A stretch of 64,000 nt of DNA, from contig JAJDCZ010000058.1 in assembly GCA_029260555.1 (NCBI GenBank), forward strand, positions 23,282-87,281, in the 5' to 3' direction. Position numbers and translations under genes: made by a program. Below, piece after piece: positions 52,355-62,074 of this stretch (the stretch's first letter is position 1; every line of letters starts with the position of its first letter). This DNA is from Phycisphaerales bacterium (GTDB taxonomy: Bacteria; Planctomycetota; Phycisphaerae; Phycisphaerales; UBA1924). The notes under the pieces are model-generated. The model ran no database searches and had not been told where the DNA came from. It saw nothing but the letters and a program-made list of their open reading frames with translations.

Positions 52355-53686
52355 TTATGTGCGAGGTGCATCCGTTGCAGATTCATGCAGAACTCTGCTG
52401 GAAAGTCCGATTGCCAACACGCCTGAGAGTGTCAGGAGGGCTGCTGTCACCAGCATGGCATTTGTCAGCCCCATCGTCGCGCGCAGTTTCTCAGCCAGCA
52501 GAGGCCCTGATGCAGCAATAACCCACCCGCCTCCCATCATGAGGCTCGATGCCAGGCTGGTGCGATGAGGGAGAAGCTTCTGTGCCAGGGCAATGGTCGT
52601 GGGAATGATGCCTCCGAATCCAATGCCTGCGAGTATGGCTGCGATGCCTGCAATCAGCATCGTGAGTTGAGGATGATGAATGGCGTTGGCGATCTGATCT
52701 GCCATGGAAAAGGCCGTGATGCCCAGGCCGCCTGAAATGGGTGCAAGCATGAGCGCGAGTTTTTCATGATGACTCTTGAGGACGATGCCAGCGCTAATGC
52801 CTCCTGCGCCCATGCCGACGACCATCATTGCCTGCATGAGGCCATTGATTGTTGAGGCTCGTGTTCGGATGGCCTGGGTCAGTTGCTCTGCACCAGCAAG
52901 GTTCATCGCCAGGCTCTCAGCCCATCGCGCAACGAGCATGAGCATCATCATGTTGACCACAAATCGCAGCACATTGGTGATATACAAGATGCCCACAGCC
53001 AGCCATCGTGCTTGACGCTGGGCCGGGTCGAGTGCTGCGTGATGTTTGTGAGCATCGGGGTGCTTGTGGTTTGATGATCGAATCGCCCACAGGAGCGCAC
53101 TGGCAGCGAGCAGCCCCGGAATCACCATCCAGACCAACGAGCGCAGCCCTCTTGCAGGATCGCCCCGGCCCATAAACTCGACCCAGCGCGGCGAGATGGC
53201 GTTGCCTAGCGCAGCTCCACACATGCCCGCAAGGAAGAAACATGCAATGCCCAGACTTCGGCGTTTGGATGCAATCTCACCAACCGCAGCGGCAGCAACA
53301 GGGTGAAACGCGCCGATGCCAGCAGTTGCCAGAATCTGAATCAAGATCAGCTGGGTGTACGAATCGATGTATCCGATCGCACCGATGCAAAGTGATGCAA
53401 GTACAAGCCCCAGCACGCCCAGCAGCCGAGTATCAAACCTGTCGCTGAAGAGTGCGACAAAGGGCTGAACAATCCCGCCACTGAAAGACCCCAGTGCCAG
53501 CAAGGTCGCGCCCTGACCGGGTGTCAAGTTGAGGTGGCCTTCCAGAACTGAAATCAAAGGCACGATGGTAAAAGCCAGGTAATCAACCACGCCATGGGTG
53601 GCGATAGTCACACCAAGTCTGGTGCGAGCCAGAGCAGGCATCAGAGGCGCATCTGCCCGAACAACATGTGCTGGTAGTCCACTCAT
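52355..53686 (-). CDS. MFS transporter
   Basis: About 443 residues from the ATG at 53686; a TTG at 53719 adds eleven codons. It has about twelve membrane helices with a hydrophilic central loop containing HKHPDAHKHH (~200). The first half includes VVDYLAFTIVPLI, ALGSFSGGIVQPFVALFSDRFDTR (the MFS loop 2-3 motif) and GIGAFHPVAAAAVGEIASKRR. The FHPVAAAAVG segment recalls the fosmidomycin-resistance subfamily, but the substrate is unknown. It starts 50 bp after the gamma-glutamyltranspeptidase stop on the same strand (17 bp if the TTG is used). Confidence 0.88.
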   Translation of the reverse strand: MSGLPAHVVRADAPLMPALARTRLGVTIATHGVVDYLAFTIVPLISVLEGHLNLTPGQGATLLALGSFSGGIVQPFVALFSDRFDTRLLGVLGLVLASLCIGAIGYIDSYTQLILIQILATAGIGAFHPVAAAAVGEIASKRRSLGIACFFLAGMCGAALGNAISPRWVEFMGRGDPARGLRSLVWMVIPGLLAASALLWAIRSSNHKHPDAHKHHAALDPAQRQARWLAVGILYITNVLRFVVNMMMLMLVARWAESLAMNLAGAEQLTQAIRTRASTINGLMQAMMVVGMGAGGISAGIVLKSHHEKLALMLAPISGGLGITAFSMADQIANAIHHPQLTMLIAGIAAILAGIGFGGIIPTTIALAQKLLPHRTSLASSLMMGGGWVIAASGPLLAEKLRATMGLTNAMLVTAALLTLSGVLAIGLSSRVLHESATDAPRT

Positions 53687-53736
53687 CGTCGCGGAGTTGT
53701 ATCCCTGCTGTGAAACCAAAGCGAGTTGAAAAGAAA

Positions 53737-55476
53737 CTAAGGCCCGGCGGGTTTACCGCCCTTACGGGGATCAGATGCCGCGTCGTAGCCCTGGTTACGC
53801 CGAAGGATAAGCTGAACATTGCCCACAGATTGACGGCTGCCCACCTTGTGCCCCAGAGATTCAAGCTCGCCAACCAGATCATCGCGATCAAAATCCCAAT
53901 CAGCAGGCTCAAGATCCAGCCGATCAGGCAGCCATTGGTGATGGAACCGTGGCGCAGAAACAATATCAAGGGCAGACACACCCTCATCAGCCTGCAGTGC
54001 CCGAAGCACAACTTCAAGAGTGCCGGTGATGATGCGAGGTCCACCTGAGGCCCCCGCCACAATGCGGACTCGGCCATCCTGATCAAGCACAATGGTTGGG
54101 CTCATGGATGAAAGCGGGCGTTTGCCCGGGGCAGGCAGGTTGCGATCTGACTGCACCAGCCCAAAGGCATTGGGCACGCCTTGCCTGGTGAGAAAGTCGT
54201 CCATCTCGTTGTTAAGCACAAACCCGAACTCAGGCACTGCGACCAGCGATCCAAAGGCAAGGTTGATGGTTTCGGTGCAGGCGACCGCGTTGCCTTGGGC
54301 ATCAACGACGGACAGATGGCTTGTGCCGGCATCTTCGATGGGGCTGACTGGCTCATCCAGTGCATACGCGCCGGATTCAAGCGTGCGTGATGGATCAAAC
54401 ATGGCAGCCCGTTTGTCCAGATATGCATGTGAGAGCAAGCCTTGCACGGGGAGTGCGACAAACTCGGGATCGCCAAGCCAGCGTGCCCGATCGGCAAAGG
54501 CATGTTTGTAAGCTTCTGCCAGTTTGTGCAACCGGGTTGCAAGTTCATGGGCACTGGTTGATGAAGGCTCGAGACTGGGTGTGCCGATGCGTTCGAGAAT
54601 GCCAAGCACCTGTCCCATCGCCAGCCCGCCACTGGATGGCGGCCCCATGGTCAAAAATGTATTGTCTTCAAACCCGAACACCAGAGGCTCGCCAATACCC
54701 GGCGCATACGAACGCAAATCTTCACGCGCCATCACGCCTGCGTCCTTTGCAATCGCAGCAATGATCGCTTGGGCAATTGGGCCATCATAAAAGGCACTCG
54801 GTCCATGCTCAGCGATCAGCCTCAGCGCCCGGGCCTGTTCAGGCAGTCGCATCACATCGCCTCTGGCGATGGTGCCTTGGGCCAGAAAGCGGTCCCAGAC
54901 AAACTTGAATCGTTTTTTTAGAGCTGGCTCTGCGTTAAACTTTTTGATCAGATTCTGTGCTTCTTGTTCGTAGTGTTCATCAACAACAAAGCCTTGCGCT
55001 GCAGCGGCAATCGCTGGCCCAAGCACGGTTGCACGATCCAGCGTGCCAAACTCATCAAGCACCGCCAGCAGCCCCGCCACAGCACCGGGGATGGCAACAG
55101 CATTGCCGCCTCTTGTGCTGGCGCCATCTGGAAGTTGTTCATAGAAATCAGGACCGATGGCTGCGGGCGTAGTTTCTCGATAGTTGACCGCGATGGATCG
55201 AGTTCCAAAGCGGGGGTCATCAACAAAGTGGATGATCATGAAGCCGCCGCCCCCGATGCCACACGAGTAGGGGCGAACCACCGAAAGTGTGAACGAGGTT
55301 GCCACCGCAGCATCCACAGCATTTCCACCCATTGCCAGGATGGATGCCCCCGCACGCGAAGCGATTTCATGATCGGCTGCGACAACCCCTCGTTGATACA
55401 ACGCGGGTGTCACGCTGCACCCGATGCCAGCTATTGCAATCATGCAAAGTCCAAGCCAAAGCAGTCGTCTGATCAA
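53737..55476 (-). CDS. ggt: Gamma-glutamyltranspeptidase / glutathione hydrolase
   Basis: 579 residues, full length. N-terminal export signal (LLWLGLCMIAIAGIGC); the Cys at 20 might be lipidated but the lipobox is atypical. Family motifs: GGNAVDAAVATSFTLSVV with GIGGGGFMIIHF, PGAVAGLLAVLDEFG, and the autoprocessing site TSHLSVVDAQGNAVA, in which the Thr (~386) is the expected nucleophile of the small subunit. FGFVLNNEMDDF and PLSSMSPTIVLDQDG follow. It cleaves or transfers gamma-glutamyl groups, probably in the periplasm. It is in line with the GCS2-CBS and AstE-like genes. Confidence 0.95.
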   Translation of the reverse strand: MIRRLLWLGLCMIAIAGIGCSVTPALYQRGVVAADHEIASRAGASILAMGGNAVDAAVATSFTLSVVRPYSCGIGGGGFMIIHFVDDPRFGTRSIAVNYRETTPAAIGPDFYEQLPDGASTRGGNAVAIPGAVAGLLAVLDEFGTLDRATVLGPAIAAAAQGFVVDEHYEQEAQNLIKKFNAEPALKKRFKFVWDRFLAQGTIARGDVMRLPEQARALRLIAEHGPSAFYDGPIAQAIIAAIAKDAGVMAREDLRSYAPGIGEPLVFGFEDNTFLTMGPPSSGGLAMGQVLGILERIGTPSLEPSSTSAHELATRLHKLAEAYKHAFADRARWLGDPEFVALPVQGLLSHAYLDKRAAMFDPSRTLESGAYALDEPVSPIEDAGTSHLSVVDAQGNAVACTETINLAFGSLVAVPEFGFVLNNEMDDFLTRQGVPNAFGLVQSDRNLPAPGKRPLSSMSPTIVLDQDGRVRIVAGASGGPRIITGTLEVVLRALQADEGVSALDIVSAPRFHHQWLPDRLDLEPADWDFDRDDLVGELESLGHKVGSRQSVGNVQLILRRNQGYDAASDPRKGGKPAGP

Positions 55477-55529
55477 GGTGAATCTCCCAAAGGTGTCTGT
55501 GAGAGAGTGTATCGCAATGTTCAGGCGTA

Positions 55530-56855
55530 TCAGGTGTGATCGAGTTTGTGTCTGCGGACGACCCAGTCATCGGGCATCTGTCTGGCGAGCAAGGCTTTTT
55601 CGCCGCCTTTGAACAGACCAGCGATGATCATCCAGAGCGATGCTCCCAGACCAGCAAACCCGTGAGCAATGCGCCGATACATGGGCAGGTGGGTATCTTT
55701 GCCATGACGGATGATGCGATAGCCCAGCAGGTGGAAGACTTCGCGTTTAAAAACCGCTGCAACCCGAGGCGAAACCAGCAGGCAATCCGGCTGATCCGGA
55801 CACTTGCGAACGCCAGGCACCAGCTTTGGCAATGCAGCATGTACCGCGGGAATATTTCTGAAAAAGACAGATGCTGCCAGCCACACTCGGCCCACGCGAC
55901 GAATGATGAAAAACGCATCGTCGCCCTCACGAGCCCGGGTCTGACGATTGGGCATGAACACAAGCCCTGTCATCGCAGCACGCACCGGCTGACCATCCTG
56001 CATCGCAAGAACCGTGTGGTTCTGATGCACAGGGTCAAAGGCGTGGATCTCAGATTGCGTGTGATACCCCTCGCTTGTGACCGCTTCGCGGTGGCGAACA
56101 TCGTAAATCTGACCAGCGCAGCGTGCAGCTGCTTTCTTGAGAAACTGGAAGGGATCGTTCTGATGTGGAGCCTTGGAAACATCGAGAATGCCCGCAGTGT
56201 GCAGCATTAACCAGAGGGCTGCTTCATGCCCGTCAACTGCAGCGGGGTCATCATGCTCACCCGTTTCTACCAGCGCACAAACATGCCCATAATGATTTGT
56301 CACCAGATCAATCAACAGCCCGGGGATTTCTTCTTCAAACCCCAGAATCACAGGTATGGGTAGCTTTGAGACAAAGCGCCTGGCAGGTAGTGAATCTTCG
56401 ATCGCGACAAAGGGCGGACTGGCTGAGGACACCGTGTGCATGTCAAGCAGAAACACCGGGCCATCAGCAGCTGCAAACTCTGCTTCAAGTGTTGCAAGCA
56501 GTTGTTTCAGTTCCAAAAGTTCACCCGTGAGCGTTTCAGGATCAGCATCACGAACGAGCATGGCATTCTCACGGGTACACAGGCGGTTAAGATCCTGCTG
56601 GTGATAGCGCACATCAGGGTCGTGGTCTTGATAAGCGCTGATATTGCCAATCAGCGCGACCATTTTGCCGGTAAATGATTGTGGTGGATGACTGGCAAGT
56701 TTATCAAGCACACGCTGTGCTGCCAGCACGCCCGCAGGCTCATTGCCATGGACTGCACCGATGCAGATCAGCGTTGGTCCGGGGCGTGAACCTTGATGAA
56801 CACCCACGACTCGGATTGTTTGTTGCTTGGGCATAGACCGATGCAGTATGGTCAT
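55530..56855 (-). CDS. AstE/aspartoacylase-like zinc deacylase (M14-type)
   Basis: 441 residues from the ATG at 56855, which overlaps the upstream gene's TGA in ATGA; the longer open frame lies wholly inside that gene. Zinc-site motifs: GAVHGNEPAG (H36, E39) and LLDMHTVS (third ligand), plus YHQQDLNR (substrate Arg) and the catalytic-Glu-like LVETGEHDDP. This is the succinylglutamate desuccinylase / aspartoacylase fold, which hydrolyses N-acyl amino acids. A ~150-residue C-terminal extension ends in a hydrophobic stretch (LGASLWMIIAGLFKGG), possibly membrane-associated. The real substrate is unknown; the neighbours suggest a gamma-glutamyl or N-acyl product. Confidence 0.88.
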   Translation of the reverse strand: MTILHRSMPKQQTIRVVGVHQGSRPGPTLICIGAVHGNEPAGVLAAQRVLDKLASHPPQSFTGKMVALIGNISAYQDHDPDVRYHQQDLNRLCTRENAMLVRDADPETLTGELLELKQLLATLEAEFAAADGPVFLLDMHTVSSASPPFVAIEDSLPARRFVSKLPIPVILGFEEEIPGLLIDLVTNHYGHVCALVETGEHDDPAAVDGHEAALWLMLHTAGILDVSKAPHQNDPFQFLKKAAARCAGQIYDVRHREAVTSEGYHTQSEIHAFDPVHQNHTVLAMQDGQPVRAAMTGLVFMPNRQTRAREGDDAFFIIRRVGRVWLAASVFFRNIPAVHAALPKLVPGVRKCPDQPDCLLVSPRVAAVFKREVFHLLGYRIIRHGKDTHLPMYRRIAHGFAGLGASLWMIIAGLFKGGEKALLARQMPDDWVVRRHKLDHT

Positions 56856-58783
56856 GGGCTGAGCCTGAGTTCGTCTCGTAGATGTTCTTCGAGCAGTTGG
56901 CCCGCCATCTTCATAAAATCGTGCTCCGTGACGATACCTATGAGTCTGCCATCTGATACAACCGGCAGGCACGCTACGCGATTGTCCCGCATCAGATCAA
57001 TGGCATCGAGACTGGTGGTTTCAGGCCCAATAGTCAATGGCTCACGCTGCATGACCTCTTTGACAGCCACCTGATGCCGACCTCCCGTGGATCGCTCAGC
57101 CAGCAGTTTAATGAGTGATCGATACGATACCAGCCCCACCAGCCGATGTTCGCGGTCTTCGACGGGGATGTGCCTGATAACTTCCCAGTCCATGATCGAC
57201 GCCACCAGATCGATCAGATCATCTTCATCCACGGTGAACAGATTGGTGGTCATAAACTGTTCGACACGCAAAAAGCTCTTAGCCCAGTGCTCACTTTCGC
57301 TTAATGAAGCAAGTGTCCAGGTGTGCACAGGCTTGTTGTTCTCATCCTGGCGTTTTGCGATGGCAGCTGTCAGGCATGTGAGCCTTTCTGCCCGTGTGCC
57401 TTTGCCTTTCATGTCAGCAACCGAACTTAGCATCCACTGAGCGCCGGTTTGCAGCGTCTTCATCCGTTGAGCGATCACATCCAGATAAAAATCAGCATCA
57501 GCCTGATCAATACCCGCAAGTTTGAGCCCCTGACGGGCAACAGGCAACAGTTCTTTAACGACGAGTTCCTGTGCGGGAAGTGCTTTGGCATTGAGCCATG
57601 TCAGCTGTGAGCCAAGCCCTTCGTGGGCAGCAACGGTGAAGTTTGCCTTGGCATCATCAAAGCTGAGCTGATTTGTCAGCTCGGGCCAGGCTTCAAGTCC
57701 GCCACGCATGAGACCAAACCACAGTGCTGCATTGGCGACTTCATCGAGAATCGTCGGCCCCGATGGCAACACCCGACACTCAATGCGAAGGTGAGGCTTG
57801 CCATCGGTTATGCCATAGCAAGGCCGATTCCAGCGATACACCGTGGAGTTGTGTGCTTGTAAAGCCACAAGCTCAGGCACGATGCCTTTTTGAACCAGGT
57901 CCAGCGAGTTCTCTTCCATCTGGCCACCAAACAGCAATCGGAACCGGGCAATATCGCTTCGATAGATTTCAAGCACGGACGATTGCACCCACCCTTCGCC
58001 AAAACGAACCCGCGCCAGCGTGTCTCGCTCGTGAGGCGTCTGAGCCCGTGTATCAACCGCTTGCTGAAAGATCGCGATGCGGGTTTCACGCCAGAGCCTC
58101 TTGCCAAACAGGATCGGCGAGTTGCAAGAGCAGGCCAGCAGCGGAGCTGCGATGGCCTGGGCGAGGTTGTAGGTGGCTGCAAAGTCCTGCACATCAACCT
58201 GATAGTGCAGCTGAAAGCTGGTGTTGAGAGCTTCGAGCATCACCGAATCATGATCGACGGTCAGCTCGTCAACGCCTTTGATGCGGAGTTGATAATGCCC
58301 GCCGCGCAAGGCTGTGATGGCTTCATCCAGCGCGTAATAGCGTTCGCAAGGCGTGATGTTGTCCTTGCTCAGGTGTCTCATTGAGAGCGTCGGGCAAATC
58401 CCCGTGAGCAGTGGGCGGGCATTGTGGGCAAGAGCATGTTCTCGCACCAGCTCCAGCACCTCCTCAAGCCCTGCATGAAGTGTTCGCAGGCACGAGGAAT
58501 CAAAGCTCAGTGGGTCAAGGTTGTATTCCAGATTGAACTTGGCGATTTCGGTGGTCACACGCGGATCGGTGATCTGGCTGAGGATCTGCACGCCTACAGG
58601 TGCGGGCTGGAAGTCTTCATCGACCAGCACCAGTTCCTGCTCAGCACCGATTCGCTGCACACCTTGCTCGAACATGCCTTTTTCGATCATGCATTCCATG
58701 GCGCGAAGGTCGCCCAGAAGCGCACTCATGAATGCACGATGTTCATCGCCGTTGCCTCGGAGTTGTACTTGCTGGGTACCCAT
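56852..58783 (-). CDS. GCS2-type glutamate-cysteine ligase-like enzyme fused to CBS pair
   Basis: 643 residues. The ATG at 58783 has AGGTG six bases upstream; a GTG at 58792 adds three codons. Residues ~30-440 match the GCS2/carboxylate-amine ligase family (IGAEQELVLVDEDFQP, EYNLDPLSFDSSCL, TVDHDSVMLEALNTSFQLHY, HLRIECRVLPSGPT), an ATP-dependent family that joins glutamate to an amine. The C-terminal ~130 residues are two CBS domains (FMTTNLFTVDEDDLIDLV, RLVGLVSYRSLIKLL, VMQREPLTIGPETTSLDAI, RLIGIVTEHDFMKM), which usually bind adenine nucleotides and regulate activity. It is first in a four-gene minus-strand unit. Confidence 0.9.
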   Translation of the reverse strand: MGTQQVQLRGNGDEHRAFMSALLGDLRAMECMIEKGMFEQGVQRIGAEQELVLVDEDFQPAPVGVQILSQITDPRVTTEIAKFNLEYNLDPLSFDSSCLRTLHAGLEEVLELVREHALAHNARPLLTGICPTLSMRHLSKDNITPCERYYALDEAITALRGGHYQLRIKGVDELTVDHDSVMLEALNTSFQLHYQVDVQDFAATYNLAQAIAAPLLACSCNSPILFGKRLWRETRIAIFQQAVDTRAQTPHERDTLARVRFGEGWVQSSVLEIYRSDIARFRLLFGGQMEENSLDLVQKGIVPELVALQAHNSTVYRWNRPCYGITDGKPHLRIECRVLPSGPTILDEVANAALWFGLMRGGLEAWPELTNQLSFDDAKANFTVAAHEGLGSQLTWLNAKALPAQELVVKELLPVARQGLKLAGIDQADADFYLDVIAQRMKTLQTGAQWMLSSVADMKGKGTRAERLTCLTAAIAKRQDENNKPVHTWTLASLSESEHWAKSFLRVEQFMTTNLFTVDEDDLIDLVASIMDWEVIRHIPVEDREHRLVGLVSYRSLIKLLAERSTGGRHQVAVKEVMQREPLTIGPETTSLDAIDLMRDNRVACLPVVSDGRLIGIVTEHDFMKMAGQLLEEHLRDELRLSP

Positions 58784-58959
58784 CGGATTCACCTGTCTTG
58801 AATATAGGTTCGATTGTCGCGGGTTTTCACTTCAAGTGCAACCCTTGAATCCCAAGAAGCCTTGATCGGCCAGCGATTGGCCAGCTTTGGCGATTGATGC
58901 AACAATCACATCGTGTTGATGGTTGACAATGGCCCTTCCATTCTTCGAATAAGGCTGAC

Positions 58960-59745
58960 ATGATGTGGCACACAAAGCATTCCTGGCATTTCAGCAGCAT
59001 CGGGTTGCTCGCAACGCTCGTGCTCATGCTGACGGGCTGTTCAACTGGCCCGGGTTCTGGTGCAGAGCGTGCTTACACAATCACGCCTCTGGATGAAGCC
59101 TCAGGCGTTGTGCTCAGTACCTGGCTCTACCAGTCAGGTCCAAAGTCCACAGCACTGGCTGTAACCAACGCCAGAATGCAAACCACAGGCTCTCAAATCA
59201 TCGAAATCTCTGCACTCGATGAAGCGGGCAATTGGACTGAAAAGCTGTTTACGGTTGATTCTGAGACCAATCATCAACTCGTCCGCGAGTTGTGGCTTAT
59301 CAAGCTGCCTGCGGGAGACATTGCACTCAAGCAGTCTCTCAACAAGGACGAAAACACGCTGACGATCTTCGACCCGCCTCTGATCGTCGCAATCGCCAGC
59401 CTGGAACCTGGGCAGGAGTTTTCCCAGCAGGTGTCAATGGTCGTGCATCCAGCTGAGCAATTGGATCGTGTGCGCGAAAAAGGTGCTGTGATTCAAAGGA
59501 TCCGTCTGCTCAACGATCATCTGCTTTCAAGAGATGACCAGGCTGTACGCGTTCGGTGTGTGCAAACAACATTTGATGCCAAACTTCGGCTAGCCCGGGT
59601 GCAACGAACGGTGACTACCTTCCTTGAACCTGATCTACAGGTGCAATGGAGATGGGCTGCCAGGCATATCACCGAGCGAGTGACAGCCCTGGGCGCACTA
59701 CCGATTCGAGATATCGACGAATATCAATGGCGTGAAGAAAACTAA
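58960..59745 (+). CDS. Lipoprotein of unknown function
   Basis: 261 residues. The N-terminus is a lipoprotein signal with lipobox LTGC (LLATLVLMLTGCSTGPG). The mature part has no Cys cluster and no known catalytic motif; segments such as VVLSTWLYQSGPKST and EISALDEAGNWTEK suggest a beta-rich fold. It stands alone, divergent from the GCS2-CBS gene and convergent with the subtilase gene, 11 bp apart. Confidence 0.8.
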   Translation: MMWHTKHSWHFSSIGLLATLVLMLTGCSTGPGSGAERAYTITPLDEASGVVLSTWLYQSGPKSTALAVTNARMQTTGSQIIEISALDEAGNWTEKLFTVDSETNHQLVRELWLIKLPAGDIALKQSLNKDENTLTIFDPPLIVAIASLEPGQEFSQQVSMVVHPAEQLDRVREKGAVIQRIRLLNDHLLSRDDQAVRVRCVQTTFDAKLRLARVQRTVTTFLEPDLQVQWRWAARHITERVTALGALPIRDIDEYQWREEN

Positions 59746-59756
59746 GCCGCTGTTCG

Positions 59757-61739
59757 TTACCAGGAGTTGGCGTTATCGTCATCAAATGCAACAAAGAACA
59801 TGTTGGCATCCAGGACATCAACCACGCCATCGTTATTGAGATCCGCACGCACCAGGTCATTGGCTGAAAACGATACCAGGAACTGGAAGAAATCCAGAAC
59901 CGAAACAAACCCGTCCCAGTCAACATCTGCAGTATGAGGCTCAAACGAGAGCATTGTTTCAGGGATCACTTGCTTGATTGTTGCAGGTCCCTGGATCAGG
60001 GTTTCAAGTTTGACGGGTGCAAAGGCGGTGAAGTAATCAACCTGAATCCTGTGAAGACCAGCTGTGAGGGCGAGCGACCCTTCGCGTTCTTGAAGTGAGC
60101 CGTGGTAGGTCGTGTCATTAACCACAGAATGATTGTCAATAAAGAGCTTGGCACCGCCAACAGATCGCAAGGTAAAGTTGTAATACCCCGATACTGGAAT
60201 ATCTATAAAGCCAGAAACCTGAGCAGCTGCGTATCGACTGAGATTGGTCGAGCCCAGAACGCCATCAAAGGAAACGAGGGGTGTGAGCTCTCGCACCTGA
60301 GGAGCCAAAGCAATAAAGTCGGGCATTGTGATCGGATTATTGATATCCAGCACATCGGGCAGATCGTAATACCTGGCACGAACCAGAGGCGGGTTGATGC
60401 GCGGGTTTGCTGGTGGAAGCGCGGAGCCTTCTCCCAAGTCCTGATACGCATCTCCCTTGGGCGGGTCATCGATGACAGCACTCATCGCAGCGCTGAGATC
60501 AACCAGGCCTTTTCCAAACTGGTTGTCATCGCCACTCATTCCAATATCCTGAGCGGTGTCCAAGAGCACTGCCTCGGCTTCACCAACACTCAGCGACGGA
60601 TCAGCAGACCGGATCATGGCCAGCGTACCTGCGATGATGGGAGCGGCGTAACTTGTGCCCGTGCGAGATTGAAATCCACCACCCATAGTTGGTACAAGCA
60701 CATCCTCACCGGGGGCTGCGATGTCGATCACCGAGCCATAGCTTGACTGGCTGTAAAGCTCATCCTTGTCGTCAATCGCACTGACAACTATGGCATGATC
60801 CCAGTCAAACGAAGAATAGTTTGAATGCGTGTTGTCTGCTCCCCAGACCAGCGAAACACCAACAGAGTTCAGATAGCTACCCGTCGTTTCAACCGTGGGT
60901 AGTTGCACACCCGCAAAGCTGACATTCACAACCACAGCGCCATTCTGGGCCGCCCAGACTGCACCATTGATAATGTCAGACATAAAGGCAAAGCCCGCAC
61001 TGTTGTTGGCAGCACGAATGGGCATGAGCCCCATCGACCAACTCACCCCCACACCACCCAGGCCGTTGTTCCCCGCGGTGGCAGCAATCCCGGCCACGCC
61101 GGTCCCGTGTCCGTTGACATCATCCACCTGTCCGCCGTCAGCCTGTGCTGTGCGATCAACCGCGTTGTACCCCGGCACAAGCTGAGGCTGCAAATCCGGA
61201 TGGGTCACATCAATGCCCGTATCCACAAAAGCACAAATCACATTCGATGAATCAGTCAGCAGATCCCACGCCTGAGGCCCCCCAATGCGCTGAAGATGCC
61301 ACTGCTCATTAAATCGCGGATCGTTGGGCGTGGTCTCTATCGGTGCGACCAGCCAGTCAGGAATGACATATTCATAATCCCCCGTCTGCTCCAGAAATGT
61401 GATCATGGAATGCTCGTCCATCCGCTCAGGAACAAGAATCACATGCAAATCCAGAGGCTCAATCACATCGATCCGCCATGGATCAAGCCGATTGCGAGCT
61501 CGATCAACCTGAGCGGTCGCATCAGGAACAGAGTAGCCCATATTGATCAAGGCCTGATACTGATAAGGCCTGCAAAGAAGCCGACCCGTCCGAACCATCG
61601 GCGTAGCCTGTGTCAGCGTAAGCTCGATCTGCGCCTGGGCAGAGTTCATCCAACCCGCGGTGCAAAATAGCGCGGCCAGACTACAAAACATCACCCCCCA
61701 GAAGGCTTTTCCAAAGCCTCTGCAAATGCGATCTCTCAT
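59757..61739 (-). CDS. Secreted subtilisin-family protease with PA14-like and dockerin-like domains
   Basis: About 660 residues from the ATG at 61739. Signal peptide with cleavage near AQAQ (~36), a ~100-residue prodomain, then the S8 catalytic triad: Asp in CAFVDTGIDVTHPDL (~171), His in DVNGHGTGVAG (~210), Ser in RTGTSYAAPIIAG (~364). The following region (SGYYNFTLRSVGGAKLFIDN, GLHRIQVDYF) is PA14-like. The C-terminal DVDWDGFVSVLDFFQFLVSF and ADLNNDGVVDVLDANMFF are two EF-hand-like dockerin repeats, common in planctomycete secreted enzymes. It is probably an extracellular or cell-bound protease that attaches through the dockerin. Confidence 0.93.
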   Translation of the reverse strand: MRDRICRGFGKAFWGVMFCSLAALFCTAGWMNSAQAQIELTLTQATPMVRTGRLLCRPYQYQALINMGYSVPDATAQVDRARNRLDPWRIDVIEPLDLHVILVPERMDEHSMITFLEQTGDYEYVIPDWLVAPIETTPNDPRFNEQWHLQRIGGPQAWDLLTDSSNVICAFVDTGIDVTHPDLQPQLVPGYNAVDRTAQADGGQVDDVNGHGTGVAGIAATAGNNGLGGVGVSWSMGLMPIRAANNSAGFAFMSDIINGAVWAAQNGAVVVNVSFAGVQLPTVETTGSYLNSVGVSLVWGADNTHSNYSSFDWDHAIVVSAIDDKDELYSQSSYGSVIDIAAPGEDVLVPTMGGGFQSRTGTSYAAPIIAGTLAMIRSADPSLSVGEAEAVLLDTAQDIGMSGDDNQFGKGLVDLSAAMSAVIDDPPKGDAYQDLGEGSALPPANPRINPPLVRARYYDLPDVLDINNPITMPDFIALAPQVRELTPLVSFDGVLGSTNLSRYAAAQVSGFIDIPVSGYYNFTLRSVGGAKLFIDNHSVVNDTTYHGSLQEREGSLALTAGLHRIQVDYFTAFAPVKLETLIQGPATIKQVIPETMLSFEPHTADVDWDGFVSVLDFFQFLVSFSANDLVRADLNNDGVVDVLDANMFFVAFDDDNANSW

Positions 61740-62001
61740 GCCTGCATAACCTCTTTCAAAAGGTGCCAGAACCACTCAGTGTTTTCCACTGTACGGTTCC
61801 CCATAATTGGGTACTCTCTCCATGCCCAGCCATGCGGGGCAGAACTCAGTTTATGACTTTTTATCGCCCCACGAAAGCCTTTTTTGACAAGAAAACACAA
61901 TTTTTATTTGGAGTTCAGGTAATGTCCGGGTGATGACTCCACAGCCTCAGGGTGCTATCCTTGCCACCAAGCCATCTGCACGACGCAGCTTTGGCTGTAG
62001 A

Positions 62002-62074
62002 GGGCCTGTAGCTCAGTTGGTAGAGCGCACCCCTGATAAGGGTGAGGTCACAGGTTCAAGCCCTGTCAGGCCCA
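62002..62074 (+). tRNA. tRNA-Ile (GAU)
   Basis: 73-base cloverleaf. Acceptor GGGCCTG/CAGGCCC, D-arm GCTC...GAGC, anticodon stem CACCC/GGGTG with loop CTGATAA (anticodon GAT at 62035-62037), variable loop AGGTC, T-arm ACAGG/CCTGT with TTCAAGC loop, discriminator A. CCA is not encoded; the gene is followed by ATTTTTT, which could end transcription. It stands outside an rRNA operon as far as this window shows. The D-loop has the usual GG pair. Confidence 0.97.
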
